DNA from: Thermus aquaticus
Lineage (GTDB): Bacteria; Deinococcota; Deinococci; Deinococcales; Thermaceae
Direction: 5' to 3'
Assembly (NCBI RefSeq): GCF_001280255.1
Contig: NZ_LHCI01000106.1
Span: 1,403,766-1,467,765 of the forward strand
DNA: 64,000 bases
Every line of letters starts with the position of its first letter. The first letter of the stretch is position 1. Shown here in pieces: positions 20,488-29,464 of this stretch. The notes under the pieces are model-generated. The model did not search any database. It was not told the DNA's origin and was given only the letters and a program-made list of their open reading frames with translations. Position numbers and translations under genes: made by a program.

Positions 20488-20772
20488 ATGCGCAAGGTGC
20501 GCCCCGAGGAGCTCCCCGCCCTTCTGGAGGCCGGGGTCAAGGTGGTGGACGTACGCCCCCCAGAGAAGCGGGAGACCCCTTTGCCCTTTCCCGCCGAGTG
20601 GGTACCCCTGGAGAAGATCCAAAAGGGAGAGCACGGCCTGCCCAAGGTCCCCCTCCTCCTCGTCTGCGAGAGGGGGCTTTTGAGCCAGGTGGCCGCCCTT
20701 TACCTGGAGGCGGAAGGGTACGAGGCCATGAGCCTGGAGGGCGGCCTCAAGGCCTTGACGGAGGGGAGATAG
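20488..20772 (+). CDS. Rhodanese-like domain protein
   Basis: Single-domain sulfurtransferase fold, 94 residues: [13 protein letters not shown] (~19), then the active-site loop [35 protein letters not shown] (~58-90) with the catalytic Cys in CERGLLS. The loop is six residues long, as in sulfurtransferases (seven in Cdc25-like phosphatases). ATG 20488 is preferred over the in-frame start at 20437 because the -10 box lies between them. Physiological sulfur donor or acceptor unknown. Confidence 0.85.
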   Translation: MRKVRPEELPALLEAGVKVVDVRPPEKRETPLPFPAEWVPLEKIQKGEHGLPKVPLLLVCERGLLSQVAALYLEAEGYEAMSLEGGLKALTEGR

Positions 20773-20799
20773 CCCCTTAGAATGGCGGATGCTGAGCGT

Positions 20800-20877
20800 G
20801 GTGAGCGTAGCTCAGCTGGTTAGAGCACCGGACTGTGGATCCGGGGGTCGTGGGTTCAAGTCCCATCGCTCACCCCA
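20800..20877 (+). tRNA. tRNA-His (GTG)
   Basis: Acceptor stem GTGAGCG/CGCTCAC, D-arm GCTC...GAGC, anticodon loop CTGTGGA with anticodon GTG, T-arm GTGGG-TTCAAGT-CCCAT, and an encoded CCA at 20875-20877. The extra G at 20800 (G-1) opposite C at 20874 is the hallmark of tRNA-His. A TAGAAT -10 box lies at 20778-20783, and the gene is followed by a hairpin terminator. Confidence 0.97.
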
Positions 20878-20883
20878 ATCCCG

Positions 20884-20907
20884 CCACCCCGAAAGGGGTG
20901 GTATTTT
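20884..20907 (+). terminator. Intrinsic terminator after tRNA-His
   Basis: CCACCCC (20884-20890), GAAA loop, GGGGTGG (20895-20901), then TATTTT. The stable tetraloop and T-run make it convincing. A second inverted repeat, GGAGGGC/GCCCTCC (20911-20927), directly precedes tRNA-Leu. Confidence 0.75.
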
Positions 20908-20929
20908 AGAGGAGGGCCTCGCCCTCCTT

Positions 20930-21014
20930 GCGAGGATGGCGGAACCGGTAGACGCGCCGGACTTAGGATCCGGTGGGGCAACCCGTGCGGGTTCAAGTCC
21001 CGCTCCTCGCACCA
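20930..21014 (+). tRNA. tRNA-Leu (TAG)
   Basis: Class II tRNA of 85 nt: acceptor stem GCGAGGA/TCCTCGC, anticodon loop CTTAGGA (anticodon TAG, reads CUN), a short variable stem GGGGCAACCC, T-arm GCGGG-TTCAAGT-CCCGC, discriminator A and encoded CCA at 21012-21014. It lies 33 bp before trigger factor with no terminator in between, so tig may be read through from the tRNA promoter. Confidence 0.96.
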
Positions 21015-21047
21015 AAAGGGCGGGGCCCTGTTCTTGCGAGGTGAGGC

Positions 21048-22259
21048 GTGGCGGAGATCCTGGAGCGTTCCAGCTATCTGGTGAAGGTCCGGGTTGAGGT
21101 CCCGGCGGAAAAGGTGGAGGCCAGCTATCAGGCCATGCTGAAGGACCTGGCCAAAAGGGTCAGGATCCCGGGCTTCCGCCCCGGCAAGGCCCCCCTCAAG
21201 GTGGTGGAGGCCCGGCTTGGGCGGGAGGAGCTTCTTAAGGACCTCAAGGAGCGCCTGGTGGAGGAGACCTACCCCGAGGCCGTCCGGGAGCTGGGCCTTT
21301 TGCCCGTGGCCGCCCGGGTGGTGGAGGAGGAGCTTAAGGAAGGGGAGGGCTTCCGCTACGTGGCCGAGGTGGAGAACTACCCCGAGGTGAGGCTTCCAGA
21401 CTGGCGGAGCTTCTCCTTGGAGGTGTCTCCCCCTGAGGTCACGGAGGAGATGGTGGACAAGGCCCTGGAGGAGCTCCGGCACCGCTACGCCGAGCTTGTC
21501 CCCGTGGACCGGGAGGCCAGGGAAGGGGACCACGTTTTCGTCCGCACCGAGGAGGGGGTGGAGTTCCCCATTGACCTCTCCAAGGCCCTGCCCCACGTGC
21601 GGGAGGCCCTTTTGGGCAAGAGGGCGGGGGAGGTGGTCATGGTCCCCGTCCTGAACAAAGAAGGCGAGAAGGTGCGGGAGGCGCGCACCGAGATCCTGGA
21701 GGTCAAGACCCTGGAGCTTCCCGAGCTGGACGAGGAGTTCGCCAAGACCCTCGAGGCCGAGAGCCTGGAAGACCTGAGGACCAAGGTGCGCCAACGCCTC
21801 GAGGCCCAGGCCCAAAGGGCCTACCAGGAGGCCCGGGAGCGGGCCTTCTTGGAGAAGCTGGCGGAGGGGCTGGAGGCCGAGATCCCCCCCTCCATGGTGG
21901 AGGCCGAGGAGCGCCACCTCCTGGAGCATTTGGCGGAGGACCTCTACCGGCAGGGCGTGACCCTGGAGGCCTACCTGAAGGCCCTGGAGGAGAAGGGGGA
22001 GCTTCCCAAGTTCAAGGAGGAGCTCCGCCAGGAGGCCCTGAAGCGGGTCAGGCGCTCCCTGGCCAAGGAGAAGCTGGCCGAGGAGCTGAAGCCCGAGGTC
22101 ACCGAGGAGGAGTGGCAGGCCTACCTGCAGGCGGTGGCCCGCTCCTACGGCATGAGCCTGGCCGAGCTCAAGCGGGAGTTCGGCGAGCGGGGCCTCGCCC
22201 GCCTGCGGGCGGCCTACGTCCAGGACAAGGCCCTTCGCCAGGCCCTGGCCCAGATCTGA
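21048..22259 (+). CDS. tig: Trigger factor
   Basis: Ribosome-bound chaperone and peptidyl-prolyl isomerase. 403 residues, somewhat shorter than the E. coli protein (432). The ribosome-docking signature is present as RIPGFRPGKAPLKVVEARLG (~39-58, G-F-R-x-G-K); the PPIase domain spans ~140-225 (GDHVFVRTEEGVEFPIDLS, a divergent FKBP fold); the C-terminal helical arms follow to the end. The start is GTG at 21048 after GAGGTGAGG. The gene leads a tig-clpP-clpX protein-quality cluster. The TGA stop forms the first three bases of a hairpin repeat. Confidence 0.95.
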   Translation: MAEILERSSYLVKVRVEVPAEKVEASYQAMLKDLAKRVRIPGFRPGKAPLKVVEARLGREELLKDLKERLVEETYPEAVRELGLLPVAARVVEEELKEGEGFRYVAEVENYPEVRLPDWRSFSLEVSPPEVTEEMVDKALEELRHRYAELVPVDREAREGDHVFVRTEEGVEFPIDLSKALPHVREALLGKRAGEVVMVPVLNKEGEKVREARTEILEVKTLELPELDEEFAKTLEAESLEDLRTKVRQRLEAQAQRAYQEARERAFLEKLAEGLEAEIPPSMVEAEERHLLEHLAEDLYRQGVTLEAYLKALEEKGELPKFKEELRQEALKRVRRSLAKEKLAEELKPEVTEEEWQAYLQAVARSYGMSLAELKREFGERGLARLRAAYVQDKALRQALAQI

Positions 22260-22353
22260 TGCCACCCCATGCTGGCCCAAGCCAGCATGGGGGCCCCGGC
22301 AAAGGGTTCCTGGGGAAGTTACCAGGCATGGTGGGCCGAAGGAAACAAGGGTA
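22257..22353 (+). repeat. Intergenic hairpin repeat, beta family, copy A
   Basis: 97-bp element beginning at the tig TGA. A 12-bp stem CCCCATGCTGGC/GCCAGCATGGGG with a 4-nt CCAA loop is followed by GGGGGCCCC and a tail GGGAAGTTACCAGGCATGG ... GGGCCGAAGGAAA. The same elements in the same order occur at 29381-29464 on the other strand, with an 11-bp deletion there. No open reading frame or transposase is associated. Confidence 0.8.
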
Positions 22354-22367
22354 TGGTTCCATTGGTG

Positions 22368-22405
22368 GCCCAGGGGGGGTTTCCCCCTGGGCTTGCCGCT
22401 ACAAT
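22368..22405 (+). promoter_or_regulatory. tig terminator-like hairpin overlapping the clpP promoter
   Basis: GCCCAGGGGG (22368-22377) and CCCCCTGGGC (22383-22392) form a perfect 10-bp stem. The clpP -10 box TACAAT is at 22400-22405, so the -35 region falls inside the stem. An AGGA ribosome site precedes the clpP ATG. Confidence 0.55.
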
Positions 22406-22415
22406 AGGAAGCGGT

Positions 22416-23000
22416 ATGGTGATCCCGTACGTCATTGAGCAGACCGCCCGCGGGGAGCGGGTCTACGACATCTACTCCCGCCTCCTCAAAGACCGCATCA
22501 TCTTCCTGGGCACCCCCATAGACGCTCAGGTGGCCAACACCATCGTGGCCCAGCTCCTCTTCCTAGACGCCCAGAACCCCAACCAGGAGATCCGCCTCTA
22601 CATCAACTCCCCCGGCGGGGAGGTGGACGCCGGCCTGGCCATCTACGACACCATGCAGTTTGTCCGGGCCCCTGTTTCCACCATCGTCATCGGCATGGCG
22701 GCCAGCATGGCGGCGGTGATCCTGGCGGCGGGGGAGAAGGGGCGCCGCTATGCCCTGCCCCACTCCAAGGTCATGATCCACCAGCCCTGGGGCGGGGCCA
22801 GGGGCACGGCCAGCGACATCGCCATCCAGGCCCAGGAGATCCTCAAGGCCAAGAAGCTTTTGAACGAGATCCTGGCCAAGCACACGGGCCAGCCGCTGGA
22901 GAAGGTGGAGCGGGACACGGACCGCGACTACTACCTCTCGGCCCAGGAGGCCCTGGAGTACGGCCTCATTGACCAGGTGGTGACCCGTGAAGAAGCCTAG
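22416..23000 (+). CDS. clpP: ATP-dependent Clp protease proteolytic subunit
   Basis: Serine peptidase that forms the barrel of ClpXP/ClpAP. 194 residues. Catalytic Ser in [14 protein letters not shown] (~97), His in [11 protein letters not shown] (~122), Asp in [19 protein letters not shown] (~171); the IGF/hydrophobic-pocket N-terminal half [26 protein letters not shown] is typical. ATG 22416 gives [10 protein letters not shown], the usual Thermus N-terminus; an in-frame start at 22269 lies within the repeat and is rejected. Overlaps clpX by 14 bp. Confidence 0.96.
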   Translation: MVIPYVIEQTARGERVYDIYSRLLKDRIIFLGTPIDAQVANTIVAQLLFLDAQNPNQEIRLYINSPGGEVDAGLAIYDTMQFVRAPVSTIVIGMAASMAAVILAAGEKGRRYALPHSKVMIHQPWGGARGTASDIAIQAQEILKAKKLLNEILAKHTGQPLEKVERDTDRDYYLSAQEALEYGLIDQVVTREEA

Positions 23001-24177
23001 GCCTTTCTGCAGCTTCTGCGGCCTCCGCCCTCCGGAGACGGGTCGGCTCCTGGAAAGCCCCATTGACGAGGTCTACATCTGCGAGGACTGCGTGGAAAGG
23101 GCCCAGGAGATCCTCCGCCAGGGGGAGAGGCCCAAAGGCCCCACGCGCCTGCCCAAGCCCCAGGAGATCAAGGCCCACCTGGACGGGTACGTGGTGGGGC
23201 AGGAGGCGGCCAAGCGGGCCCTTTCGGTGGCCGTCTACAACCACTACAAGCGCCTCCTCCACCCCGAGGCGGAGATCGGCAAGTCCAACATCCTCCTCAT
23301 CGGCCCCACGGGCACCGGCAAGACCCTTCTCGCCGAGACCCTGGCCCGCTTCCTGGAGGTCCCCTTCGCCATCGCCGACGCCACCACCCTCACCGAGGCG
23401 GGGTACGTGGGGGAGGACGTGGAGAACGTGATCCTGCGCCTTTTGCAGAACGCCGACTTTGACGTGGCCCGGGCGGAGATGGGCATCGTCTACATTGACG
23501 AGATTGACAAGATCGCCCGCAAGTCGGAAAACCCCTCCCTCACCAGGGACGTCTCCGGCGAGGGCGTCCAGCAGGCCCTCCTCAAGATCATTGAGGGCAC
23601 CATCGCCAACGTCCCCCCCCAGGGGGGCAGGAAGCACCCCCACCAGGAGTTCATCCCCGTCAACACCAAGAACATCCTCTTCATCCTGGGCGGGGCCTTT
23701 GAGGGGCTGGAGAACATCGTCAAGGCCCGCACCGAGCGCACCACCATCGGCTTCACCCGCCCTAGGGCCAAGGAGGAGCCCATGGAGGTCATCCCCGAGG
23801 ACCTGGTGAAGTTCGGCCTCATCCCCGAGTTCGTGGGCCGGGCCCCCTTGATCGTCCAGCTCCACCCCTTAGGCGAGGAGGACCTGGTGCGCATCCTCAC
23901 CGAGCCCAAAAACGCCCTGGTCAAGCAGTATCAGGCGCTTCTGCGCATGGAGGGGATTGAGCTCCGCTTCACCCAGGCCGCCCTCCGGGAGATCGCCAGG
24001 CGGGCCCTCAAGCGGGGCACGGGGGCTCGCGGCCTTAGGGCCATCCTGGAGAAGACCATGGTGGACCTGATGTTTGAGGCCCCGGGAAGCGGGGTGCGGG
24101 AGATCGTCATAGACCTTCCCCACCTGGACCAGCCCCTGAAGGCCCTCGAAGAGGCCAAGCTGAGACAAGCCTCCTAA
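22987..24177 (+). CDS. clpX: Clp protease ATP-binding subunit ClpX
   Basis: AAA+ unfoldase partner of ClpP. 396 residues. The zinc-binding domain CSFCG...CEDC is at ~8-36; Walker [18 protein letters not shown] (~103), Walker [12 protein letters not shown] (~167), the pore loop GYVGEDVE (~140), and sensor-2 [12 protein letters not shown] (~340). The GTG start at 22987 lies within clpP, so translation is coupled. The TAA stop is the first three bases of the hairpin repeat that follows. Confidence 0.96.
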   Translation: MKKPRPFCSFCGLRPPETGRLLESPIDEVYICEDCVERAQEILRQGERPKGPTRLPKPQEIKAHLDGYVVGQEAAKRALSVAVYNHYKRLLHPEAEIGKSNILLIGPTGTGKTLLAETLARFLEVPFAIADATTLTEAGYVGEDVENVILRLLQNADFDVARAEMGIVYIDEIDKIARKSENPSLTRDVSGEGVQQALLKIIEGTIANVPPQGGRKHPHQEFIPVNTKNILFILGGAFEGLENIVKARTERTTIGFTRPRAKEEPMEVIPEDLVKFGLIPEFVGRAPLIVQLHPLGEEDLVRILTEPKNALVKQYQALLRMEGIELRFTQAALREIARRALKRGTGARGLRAILEKTMVDLMFEAPGSGVREIVIDLPHLDQPLKALEEAKLRQAS

Positions 24178-24259
24178 GTACCCCACCGCGGCCTTCGCCG
24201 CGGTGGGGGCCCCAGAAAAGCCCTTACCCCATGTTGCGAAACCAAAGCGCGGGCACTTA
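24175..24259 (+). repeat. Intergenic hairpin repeat, alpha family, copy R1
   Basis: 85-bp element filling exactly the space between two convergent genes: its first TAA is the clpX stop and its last TTA is the reverse complement of the pncB TAA stop. It starts TAAGTACCC and ends GGGCACTTA, a near-perfect terminal inverted repeat. The core is CCCCACCGCGGC-CTTC-GCCGCGGTGGGG (12-bp stem) followed by GGGGGCCCC, then a tail with ATGTTGCGAAACCAAAG that is shared with the copy at 46332-46440. Confidence 0.82.
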
Positions 24260-25780
24260 GCGATCCAGCTTCCTCACCAGCTCCTCCTTGAGGGCGAAGA
24301 GCCTCTCCGTGAGGGAGACGTGGTAGATGTGGGGGTTCACCAGGCGGCGCACCCCGGGGTCCAGCCGGGCCACGTCCCGGTCCCGTCGGGCCCTCAGTTC
24401 GTTTATGGAGAGGGGCGGGAAGAGGCGCTTGCCCCCTCGGAAGGCCTCCACCAGAAGGGGCTCGAGGGTGAAGGCCCCGGGGCTCAGGACCCGCCTCTTG
24501 GTGGGGTCCGTGGGGTGGCGCAGGGTGAGGGGCCTGTCCTCCCGCACCTCCTCCTCGGCCAGGGCCAGGAGGTCGGCGGTGGCCAGGCCCCTTTCGTCGT
24601 AGACCCGGTAGACCCGCTTGTGGCCGGGGTTCAGGATCTTTTCCAGGGAGTCTGAGATCTTGATGGCGGGGGCCCAGGCGCCGTTTTCCCTTATGGCCAC
24701 CAGCTTGTAGACCCCTCCCAGGGCGGGGTAGCCCCAGGAGACCACCATCCGGGTGCCCACCCCAAAGACCAGGCGCTTCAGGAGGGCCTCCGGCTCCACC
24801 CCGTAGCGGGGGGCCTCCTCCAGGATCTGGCTCTTGATCTGCCAGATCACGAGCTCGTCCAGGTCTCCCGAGAGGACGATCAGGGCCTCGGGGAAGCCTG
24901 CTTTGTCCATTTCCCGGGCCACCTGGATGGCCAGGTAGGCCAGGTCGCCCGAGTCTATCCTGACCCCCACGGGCCGGTGGCCCTTTTTGCGCAAGGCCTC
25001 AAAGACCTTGATGGCGTGGGGCAGGCCCGAGTGCAGGGTGTCCACGGTGTCCAGAAGAAGGATGGTGTCATCGGGGAAGACCTCGGCGAAGGCCTGAAAG
25101 GCCTCCTCCTCCGAGTGGCCCAGGGCCAAAAAGGCCTGGACCAGGCTGTGGGCGTGGGTGCCGGAGGAGGGGAGGCCCAGGAGGTGGGAGAGGGAGACGG
25201 CGCTGGAGCGGTCGGCCCCGCCGATCAGGCTTGCCCGGGTGGCGCTCTCCCCCCCCTTGCCGGGGGCCCGCCGCAGGCCGAACTCCAGCACCACCGCCTC
25301 TCCGGCCGCCTCCCGCACCCGGCTGGCCTTGGTGGCGACCAGGGTCTCGTAGTTGATGCGGTTGAGGAGGGCGGTCTCCAGAAGCTGGGCCTGGAGGAGG
25401 GGCCCCTCCACGCTGATGAGGGGGACCTGGGGGTGGGCCACCCGGCCCTCGAGGTGGGCCCTCACGGTCAGGCCGGAAAACCCCCCCATCGCCTTTAGGT
25501 AGGCCAGGTAGTCCTCGGAAAAAAGGGGCCTGCCCGAACGGCTTTTGAGGGCCCGGAGGGCATTGAGCTCCGCCTCGCCAAACCGGGCCTCCTCCATCCA
25601 GGAAAGGAGGGGGTCCAGCCCGGCGAAGACCGTGTAGCCCGCCTGGTGGGCCCCGTAGTCGGGGTTTCTTCGGTAGAAGGCCTCAAAGAGGGCTTCGCGC
25701 TCGTGGAGGCCCATCCGGAAGTAGACCTGGCCCATGGTGAGTTGGTAGAGGTCGGTGTAGAGGATGCCGAAGGGGTCCAT
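24257..25780 (-). CDS. pncB: Nicotinate phosphoribosyltransferase
   Basis: Converts nicotinate and PRPP to nicotinate mononucleotide in NAD salvage. 507 residues, the longer bacterial form. [15 protein letters not shown] at the N-terminus is diagnostic; the phosphorylated-His loop is [16 protein letters not shown] (~205); [11 protein letters not shown] (~270) and [11 protein letters not shown] (~340) line the PRPP site. ATG 25780 lies six nucleotides after a TATGCT -10 box, so the mRNA is predicted leaderless. Divergent from metH with 42 bp between starts. Confidence 0.93.
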   Translation of the reverse strand: MDPFGILYTDLYQLTMGQVYFRMGLHEREALFEAFYRRNPDYGAHQAGYTVFAGLDPLLSWMEEARFGEAELNALRALKSRSGRPLFSEDYLAYLKAMGGFSGLTVRAHLEGRVAHPQVPLISVEGPLLQAQLLETALLNRINYETLVATKASRVREAAGEAVVLEFGLRRAPGKGGESATRASLIGGADRSSAVSLSHLLGLPSSGTHAHSLVQAFLALGHSEEEAFQAFAEVFPDDTILLLDTVDTLHSGLPHAIKVFEALRKKGHRPVGVRIDSGDLAYLAIQVAREMDKAGFPEALIVLSGDLDELVIWQIKSQILEEAPRYGVEPEALLKRLVFGVGTRMVVSWGYPALGGVYKLVAIRENGAWAPAIKISDSLEKILNPGHKRVYRVYDERGLATADLLALAEEEVREDRPLTLRHPTDPTKRRVLSPGAFTLEPLLVEAFRGGKRLFPPLSINELRARRDRDVARLDPGVRRLVNPHIYHVSLTERLFALKEELVRKLDR

Positions 25781-25786
25781 GGGGGT

Positions 25787-25814
25787 AGCATAGCCCCTCT
25801 TTTCCGGCTACACT
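25787..25814. promoter_or_regulatory. Divergent promoters, pncB / metH
   Basis: Minus strand: TATGCT (25792 to 25787) ends six nucleotides before the pncB ATG. Plus strand: TACACT (25809-25814) ends eight nucleotides before the metH ATG. No ribosome site and no room for a cobalamin or SAM riboswitch exists in the 42-bp gap. Confidence 0.5.
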
Positions 25815-25822
25815 AGCGGGAT

Positions 25823-28800
25823 ATGGTGGAGGTCCACACCTGCAGTCCCGGCTGCCGCCACCACCTGGGTGGGGCGGGCTGGGGCGAGGCCCCCCTGGTG
25901 CGCCTGGGCTACAACAAGGAGGCCCGGGCCCGCAAGTTCCCCTACCTGAAGGCCCTTCTGGAAAGGCCGGTCATCTTTGACGGGGCCATGGGGACCGAGC
26001 TTCAGAAGCGGGACCTGACCCCGGAGGACTACGGGGGGGAGGCCTACTACGGCTGCCCCGAGGTCCTGAACGCCACCCGGCCCGAGGTCATCCGGGAGAT
26101 CCACCTGGCCTACCTGGAGGCGGGGGCCGAGGTGGTAGAGACCAACACCTTCGGGGCGCTCCGCCATGTTTTGGCCGAGTACGGGCTGGGCCATAGGGCC
26201 GAGGAGCTCGCCTACCTGGGGGCCAGGCTCGCCAAGGAGGCCGCCGAGCCCTACGGGGCCTTCGTGGCCGGGGCCTTGGGGCCGGGGACCAAGCTCATCT
26301 CCCTGGGTCAGATCACCTGGGACGAGCTTTTTGCGGCCTACAAGGAGGCGGTGCGGGGGCTCCTTAGGGGCGGGGTGGACCTGGTCCTTCTGGAGACCGC
26401 CCAGGACATCCTCCAGGTGCGGTGCGCCGTCTTGGCCGCCCGGGAGGCCATGGCCGAGGTGGGGCGGGAGGTGCCCCTCCAGGTCCAGGTGACCATTGAG
26501 GCCACGGGCACCATGCTGGTGGGCACCGACGAGCAGGCGGCCCTGGCGGCCCTGGAGAGCCTACCCATAGACGTGGTGGGGATGAACTGCGCCACGGGCC
26601 CCGACCTCATGGACAACAAGATCCGCTACTTCGCCAAGAACAGCACCCGCTTCGTCTCCTGCCTTCCCAACGCCGGCCTGCCCCGCAACGAGGGGGGGAA
26701 GGTGGTCTACGACCTCACCCCCGAGGAGCTGGCCAGGTGGCACCGCAAGTTCGTGGCCGAGTACGGGGTGAACGCCGTGGGGGGGTGTTGCGGCACGGGG
26801 CCGGAGCACATCCGGCGCGTGGCCGAGGCGGTGCGGGGGCTTCCCGCCCCAGGGCGCCCCAAGGCCTTTCCCCCGCAGGTGGCCTCCTTGTACCTGGCGG
26901 TGTCCCTCAAGCAGGAGGCCAGCGTCTTCCTGGTGGGGGAGAGGCTGAACGCCACGGGGAGCAAGCGCTTCCGGGAGATGCTCTTTGGGAGGGACCTCGA
27001 GGGCATCCTGGCCCTGGCCCGGGAGCAGGTGGAGGAGGGGGCCCACGCCCTGGACCTCAGCGTGGCCTGGACGGGGCGGGACGAGCTAGAGGACCTCCAG
27101 TGGCTTCTTCCCCATCTGGCCACGGCGGTCACCGTGCCCTTCATGGTGGACTCCACCAGCCCAGAGGCCATGGAGCTGGCCCTGAAGCACCTGCCGGGCC
27201 GGGTTCTCCTCAACTCCGTGAACCTGGAGGACGGCCTGGAGAAGTTTGACCGCGTGGCCTCCCTGGCCAAGGCCCACGGGGCGGCCCTGGTGGCCCTCAC
27301 CATTGACGAGAAGGGCATGGCCAAGACCAGGGCGGAGAAGGTCCGGGTGGCTCTCAGGATGTACGAGCGCCTGACGGAGCACCACGGCTTTCGCCCCGAG
27401 GACCTCCTTTTGGACCTCCTCACCTTCCCCATTACCCAGGGGGACGAGGAAAGCCGCCCCCTGGCCCGGGAGACCCTCCTGGCCATGGAGGAGCTTAAGG
27501 AGAGGCTTCCCGGGGTGGGGTTCATCCTGGGGATTTCCAACGTCTCCTTTGGCCTCAAGCCCAGGGCCAGGCGGGTGCTGAACTCGGTTTTTCTGGACGA
27601 GGCCAGGAAGCGGGGCCTCACCGCCGCCATTGTGGATGCCGGCAAGATCCTGCCCATAGCCCAGATCCCCGAGGAGGCCTACGCCTTGGCCCTGGACCTC
27701 ATCCACGACCGGCGGCGGGAGGGCTATGACCCCCTCTTCGCCTTCATGGCCTACTTTGAGGCCCACCGGGAGGACGTGGGCGCCAAGGAGGATGCCTTTT
27801 CCGCCTTGCCCCTTTTGGAGAGGCTAAAGCGGCGCGTGGTGGAGGGGCGGAAGGGGGGCCTCGAGGCCGATCTGGAAGAGGCCCTCAAGGCCGGGCACAG
27901 GCCCCTGGACCTCATCAACGGCCCCCTCCTCGAGGGGATGAAGGAGGTGGGGGAGCTCTTCGGAGCGGGAAAGATGCAGCTTCCCTTCGTCCTCCAAGCG
28001 GCTGAGGTCATGAAGCGGGCGGTGGCCTTCCTGGAGCCCCACATGGAGAAGCGGGGAGAGGGCAAGGGCAAGATGGTCCTGGCCACGGTGAAGGGGGACG
28101 TGCACGACATCGGCAAGAACCTGGTGGACATCATCCTGACCAACAACGGCTACCAGGTGATCAACCTGGGCATCAAGGTGCCCATTGAGGAGATGCTGAA
28201 GGCGGTGGAGGAGCACAGGCCCCACGCTCTGGGCATGTCGGGCCTCCTGGTCAAGAGCACCGTGGTCATGAAGGAGAACCTGGAGTACATGGCGGAAAGG
28301 GGCTACACTCTCCCCGTCATCCTGGGTGGGGCGGCCCTCACCCGCGCCTACGTGGAGGAGCTGAAGGCCATCTACCCCAACGTCTACTACGCCGAGGACG
28401 CCTTTGAAGGCCTGAGGCTCATGGAGGAGCTCACCGGCCACGCTCCCCCTGAGCTCACCTGGCGGGAGGTCAAGGGGCGGGAGGCTCCCCTCCCCCGGGT
28501 GGAGGTGAAGGCCAAGCCCGTGGGCGAGCCCGCCTTCATCCCCCGCCCGCCCTTTTTCGGGGTGCGGAAGGAGGAGGGGTTGGACCTCTACACCATCGCC
28601 CACTACGTCAACAAGCTGGCCCTTTACCGGGGCCAGTGGGGCTACAGCCGAAAGGGGCTTTCCCGGGAGGCCTGGCAGGCCCTGGTGGAAAGGGAGGCGG
28701 AGCCCGTATTCCGGAGGCTCCTCAAGGAGGCTAGGGAAGAGGGGTGGCTTAGGCCCAGGGTCCTCTACGGCTTCTTCCCCGCGGCCCGGGAAGGGGAGGA

Positions 28801-29380
28801 GCTTTTGGTGTTCAACCCAGAGACGGGGGAGGTTCTGGAGCGCTTCCCCTTTCCCCGGCAGAAGGGCGGGGGGCTGTCCCTGGTGGACTACTTCCGCCCC
28901 CGCTTTGCCCCGCCTTTGGGGGACGAGGCGGCCTGGATGCCCGAGGCCGCCTTCCAGGCGGGGGCCCGGGACGTTCTGGGGGTGCAGCTCGTCACCATGG
29001 GGGAGGAGCCTTCCCTCAAGGCCAAGGCCCTTTTTGAAAGCGGGGCCTACCAGGACTACCTCTTCGTCCACGGCTTCAGCGTGGAGATGACCGAGGCCCT
29101 GGCGGAGTACTGGCACAAGAGGATGCGGCAGATGTGGGGCATCGCGGGGAAGGACGCCACCGATGTCCGCAAGCTCTTCCAGCAGGGCTACCAGGGGGCC
29201 CGTTACTCCTTCGGCTACCCCGCCTGCCCAGACCTTTCCGACCAGGCCAAGCTGGACCGCCTCATGGGCTTTTCCCAGATCGGGGTGGGGCTGACGGAGA
29301 GCTACCAGCTCGTCCCCGAGCACAGCACCAGCGCCCTGGTGGTCCACCACCCCGAGGCCCGCTACTTCAGCGTGGACTGA
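25823..29380 (+). CDS. metH: Cobalamin-dependent methionine synthase
   Basis: Methylates homocysteine using methyltetrahydrofolate and B12. 1185 residues with all modules: homocysteine domain (IFDGAMGTELQ ~52; Zn ligands in MNCATGP ~253 and GGCCGTGPEH ~323), folate domain (FLVGERLNATGSKRF ~372), cobalamin domain (GDVHDIGKN ~758 with the B12-ligand His, SGLLVKSTVVM, GGAALTRAY), and the SAM reactivation domain to the C-terminus. The first ~45 residues are an extra Cys/His-rich leader (HTCSPGCRHHLGG) not found in E. coli MetH. Downstream lies hairpin repeat B. Confidence 0.95.
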   Translation: MVEVHTCSPGCRHHLGGAGWGEAPLVRLGYNKEARARKFPYLKALLERPVIFDGAMGTELQKRDLTPEDYGGEAYYGCPEVLNATRPEVIREIHLAYLEAGAEVVETNTFGALRHVLAEYGLGHRAEELAYLGARLAKEAAEPYGAFVAGALGPGTKLISLGQITWDELFAAYKEAVRGLLRGGVDLVLLETAQDILQVRCAVLAAREAMAEVGREVPLQVQVTIEATGTMLVGTDEQAALAALESLPIDVVGMNCATGPDLMDNKIRYFAKNSTRFVSCLPNAGLPRNEGGKVVYDLTPEELARWHRKFVAEYGVNAVGGCCGTGPEHIRRVAEAVRGLPAPGRPKAFPPQVASLYLAVSLKQEASVFLVGERLNATGSKRFREMLFGRDLEGILALAREQVEEGAHALDLSVAWTGRDELEDLQWLLPHLATAVTVPFMVDSTSPEAMELALKHLPGRVLLNSVNLEDGLEKFDRVASLAKAHGAALVALTIDEKGMAKTRAEKVRVALRMYERLTEHHGFRPEDLLLDLLTFPITQGDEESRPLARETLLAMEELKERLPGVGFILGISNVSFGLKPRARRVLNSVFLDEARKRGLTAAIVDAGKILPIAQIPEEAYALALDLIHDRRREGYDPLFAFMAYFEAHREDVGAKEDAFSALPLLERLKRRVVEGRKGGLEADLEEALKAGHRPLDLINGPLLEGMKEVGELFGAGKMQLPFVLQAAEVMKRAVAFLEPHMEKRGEGKGKMVLATVKGDVHDIGKNLVDIILTNNGYQVINLGIKVPIEEMLKAVEEHRPHALGMSGLLVKSTVVMKENLEYMAERGYTLPVILGGAALTRAYVEELKAIYPNVYYAEDAFEGLRLMEELTGHAPPELTWREVKGREAPLPRVEVKAKPVGEPAFIPRPPFFGVRKEEGLDLYTIAHYVNKLALYRGQWGYSRKGLSREAWQALVEREAEPVFRRLLKEAREEGWLRPRVLYGFFPAAREGEELLVFNPETGEVLERFPFPRQKGGGLSLVDYFRPRFAPPLGDEAAWMPEAAFQAGARDVLGVQLVTMGEEPSLKAKALFESGAYQDYLFVHGFSVEMTEALAEYWHKRMRQMWGIAGKDATDVRKLFQQGYQGARYSFGYPACPDLSDQAKLDRLMGFSQIGVGLTESYQLVPEHSTSALVVHHPEARYFSVD

Positions 29381-29464
29381 CCCTTTTCCTTCGGCCCACT
29401 ATGCCCGGTAACTTCCCCTTGCCGGGGCCCCCATGCTGGCGCAAGCCAGCAGGGGGTGGCATTA
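29381..29464 (-). repeat. Intergenic hairpin repeat, beta family, copy B
   Basis: Inverted relative to copy A at 22257. It fills the space between the metH TGA (29378-29380) and the stop of the convergent Uma2 gene, whose TAA is its first three bases on the minus strand. Stem CCCCCTGCTGGC/GCCAGCATGGGG, then GGGGGCCCC, then GGGAAGTTACCGGGCATAG and GGGCCGAAGGAAA. About 80% of positions match copy A outside one 11-bp gap (counted by eye). Confidence 0.8.

Noticed and set aside
20856-22280. Long minus-strand reading frame opposite tig
   Set aside because: It is a high-GC shadow frame rich in Gly, Leu, His and Pro; trigger factor and two tRNA genes explain the DNA.
22269-22415. Upstream in-frame start for clpP within the repeat
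   Set aside because: The predicted residues are repeat-derived, and the -10 box and ribosome site lie before ATG 22416.
25781-25822. Cobalamin or SAM riboswitch before metH
   Set aside because: Only 42 bp separate the pncB and metH starts, far too little for either class.
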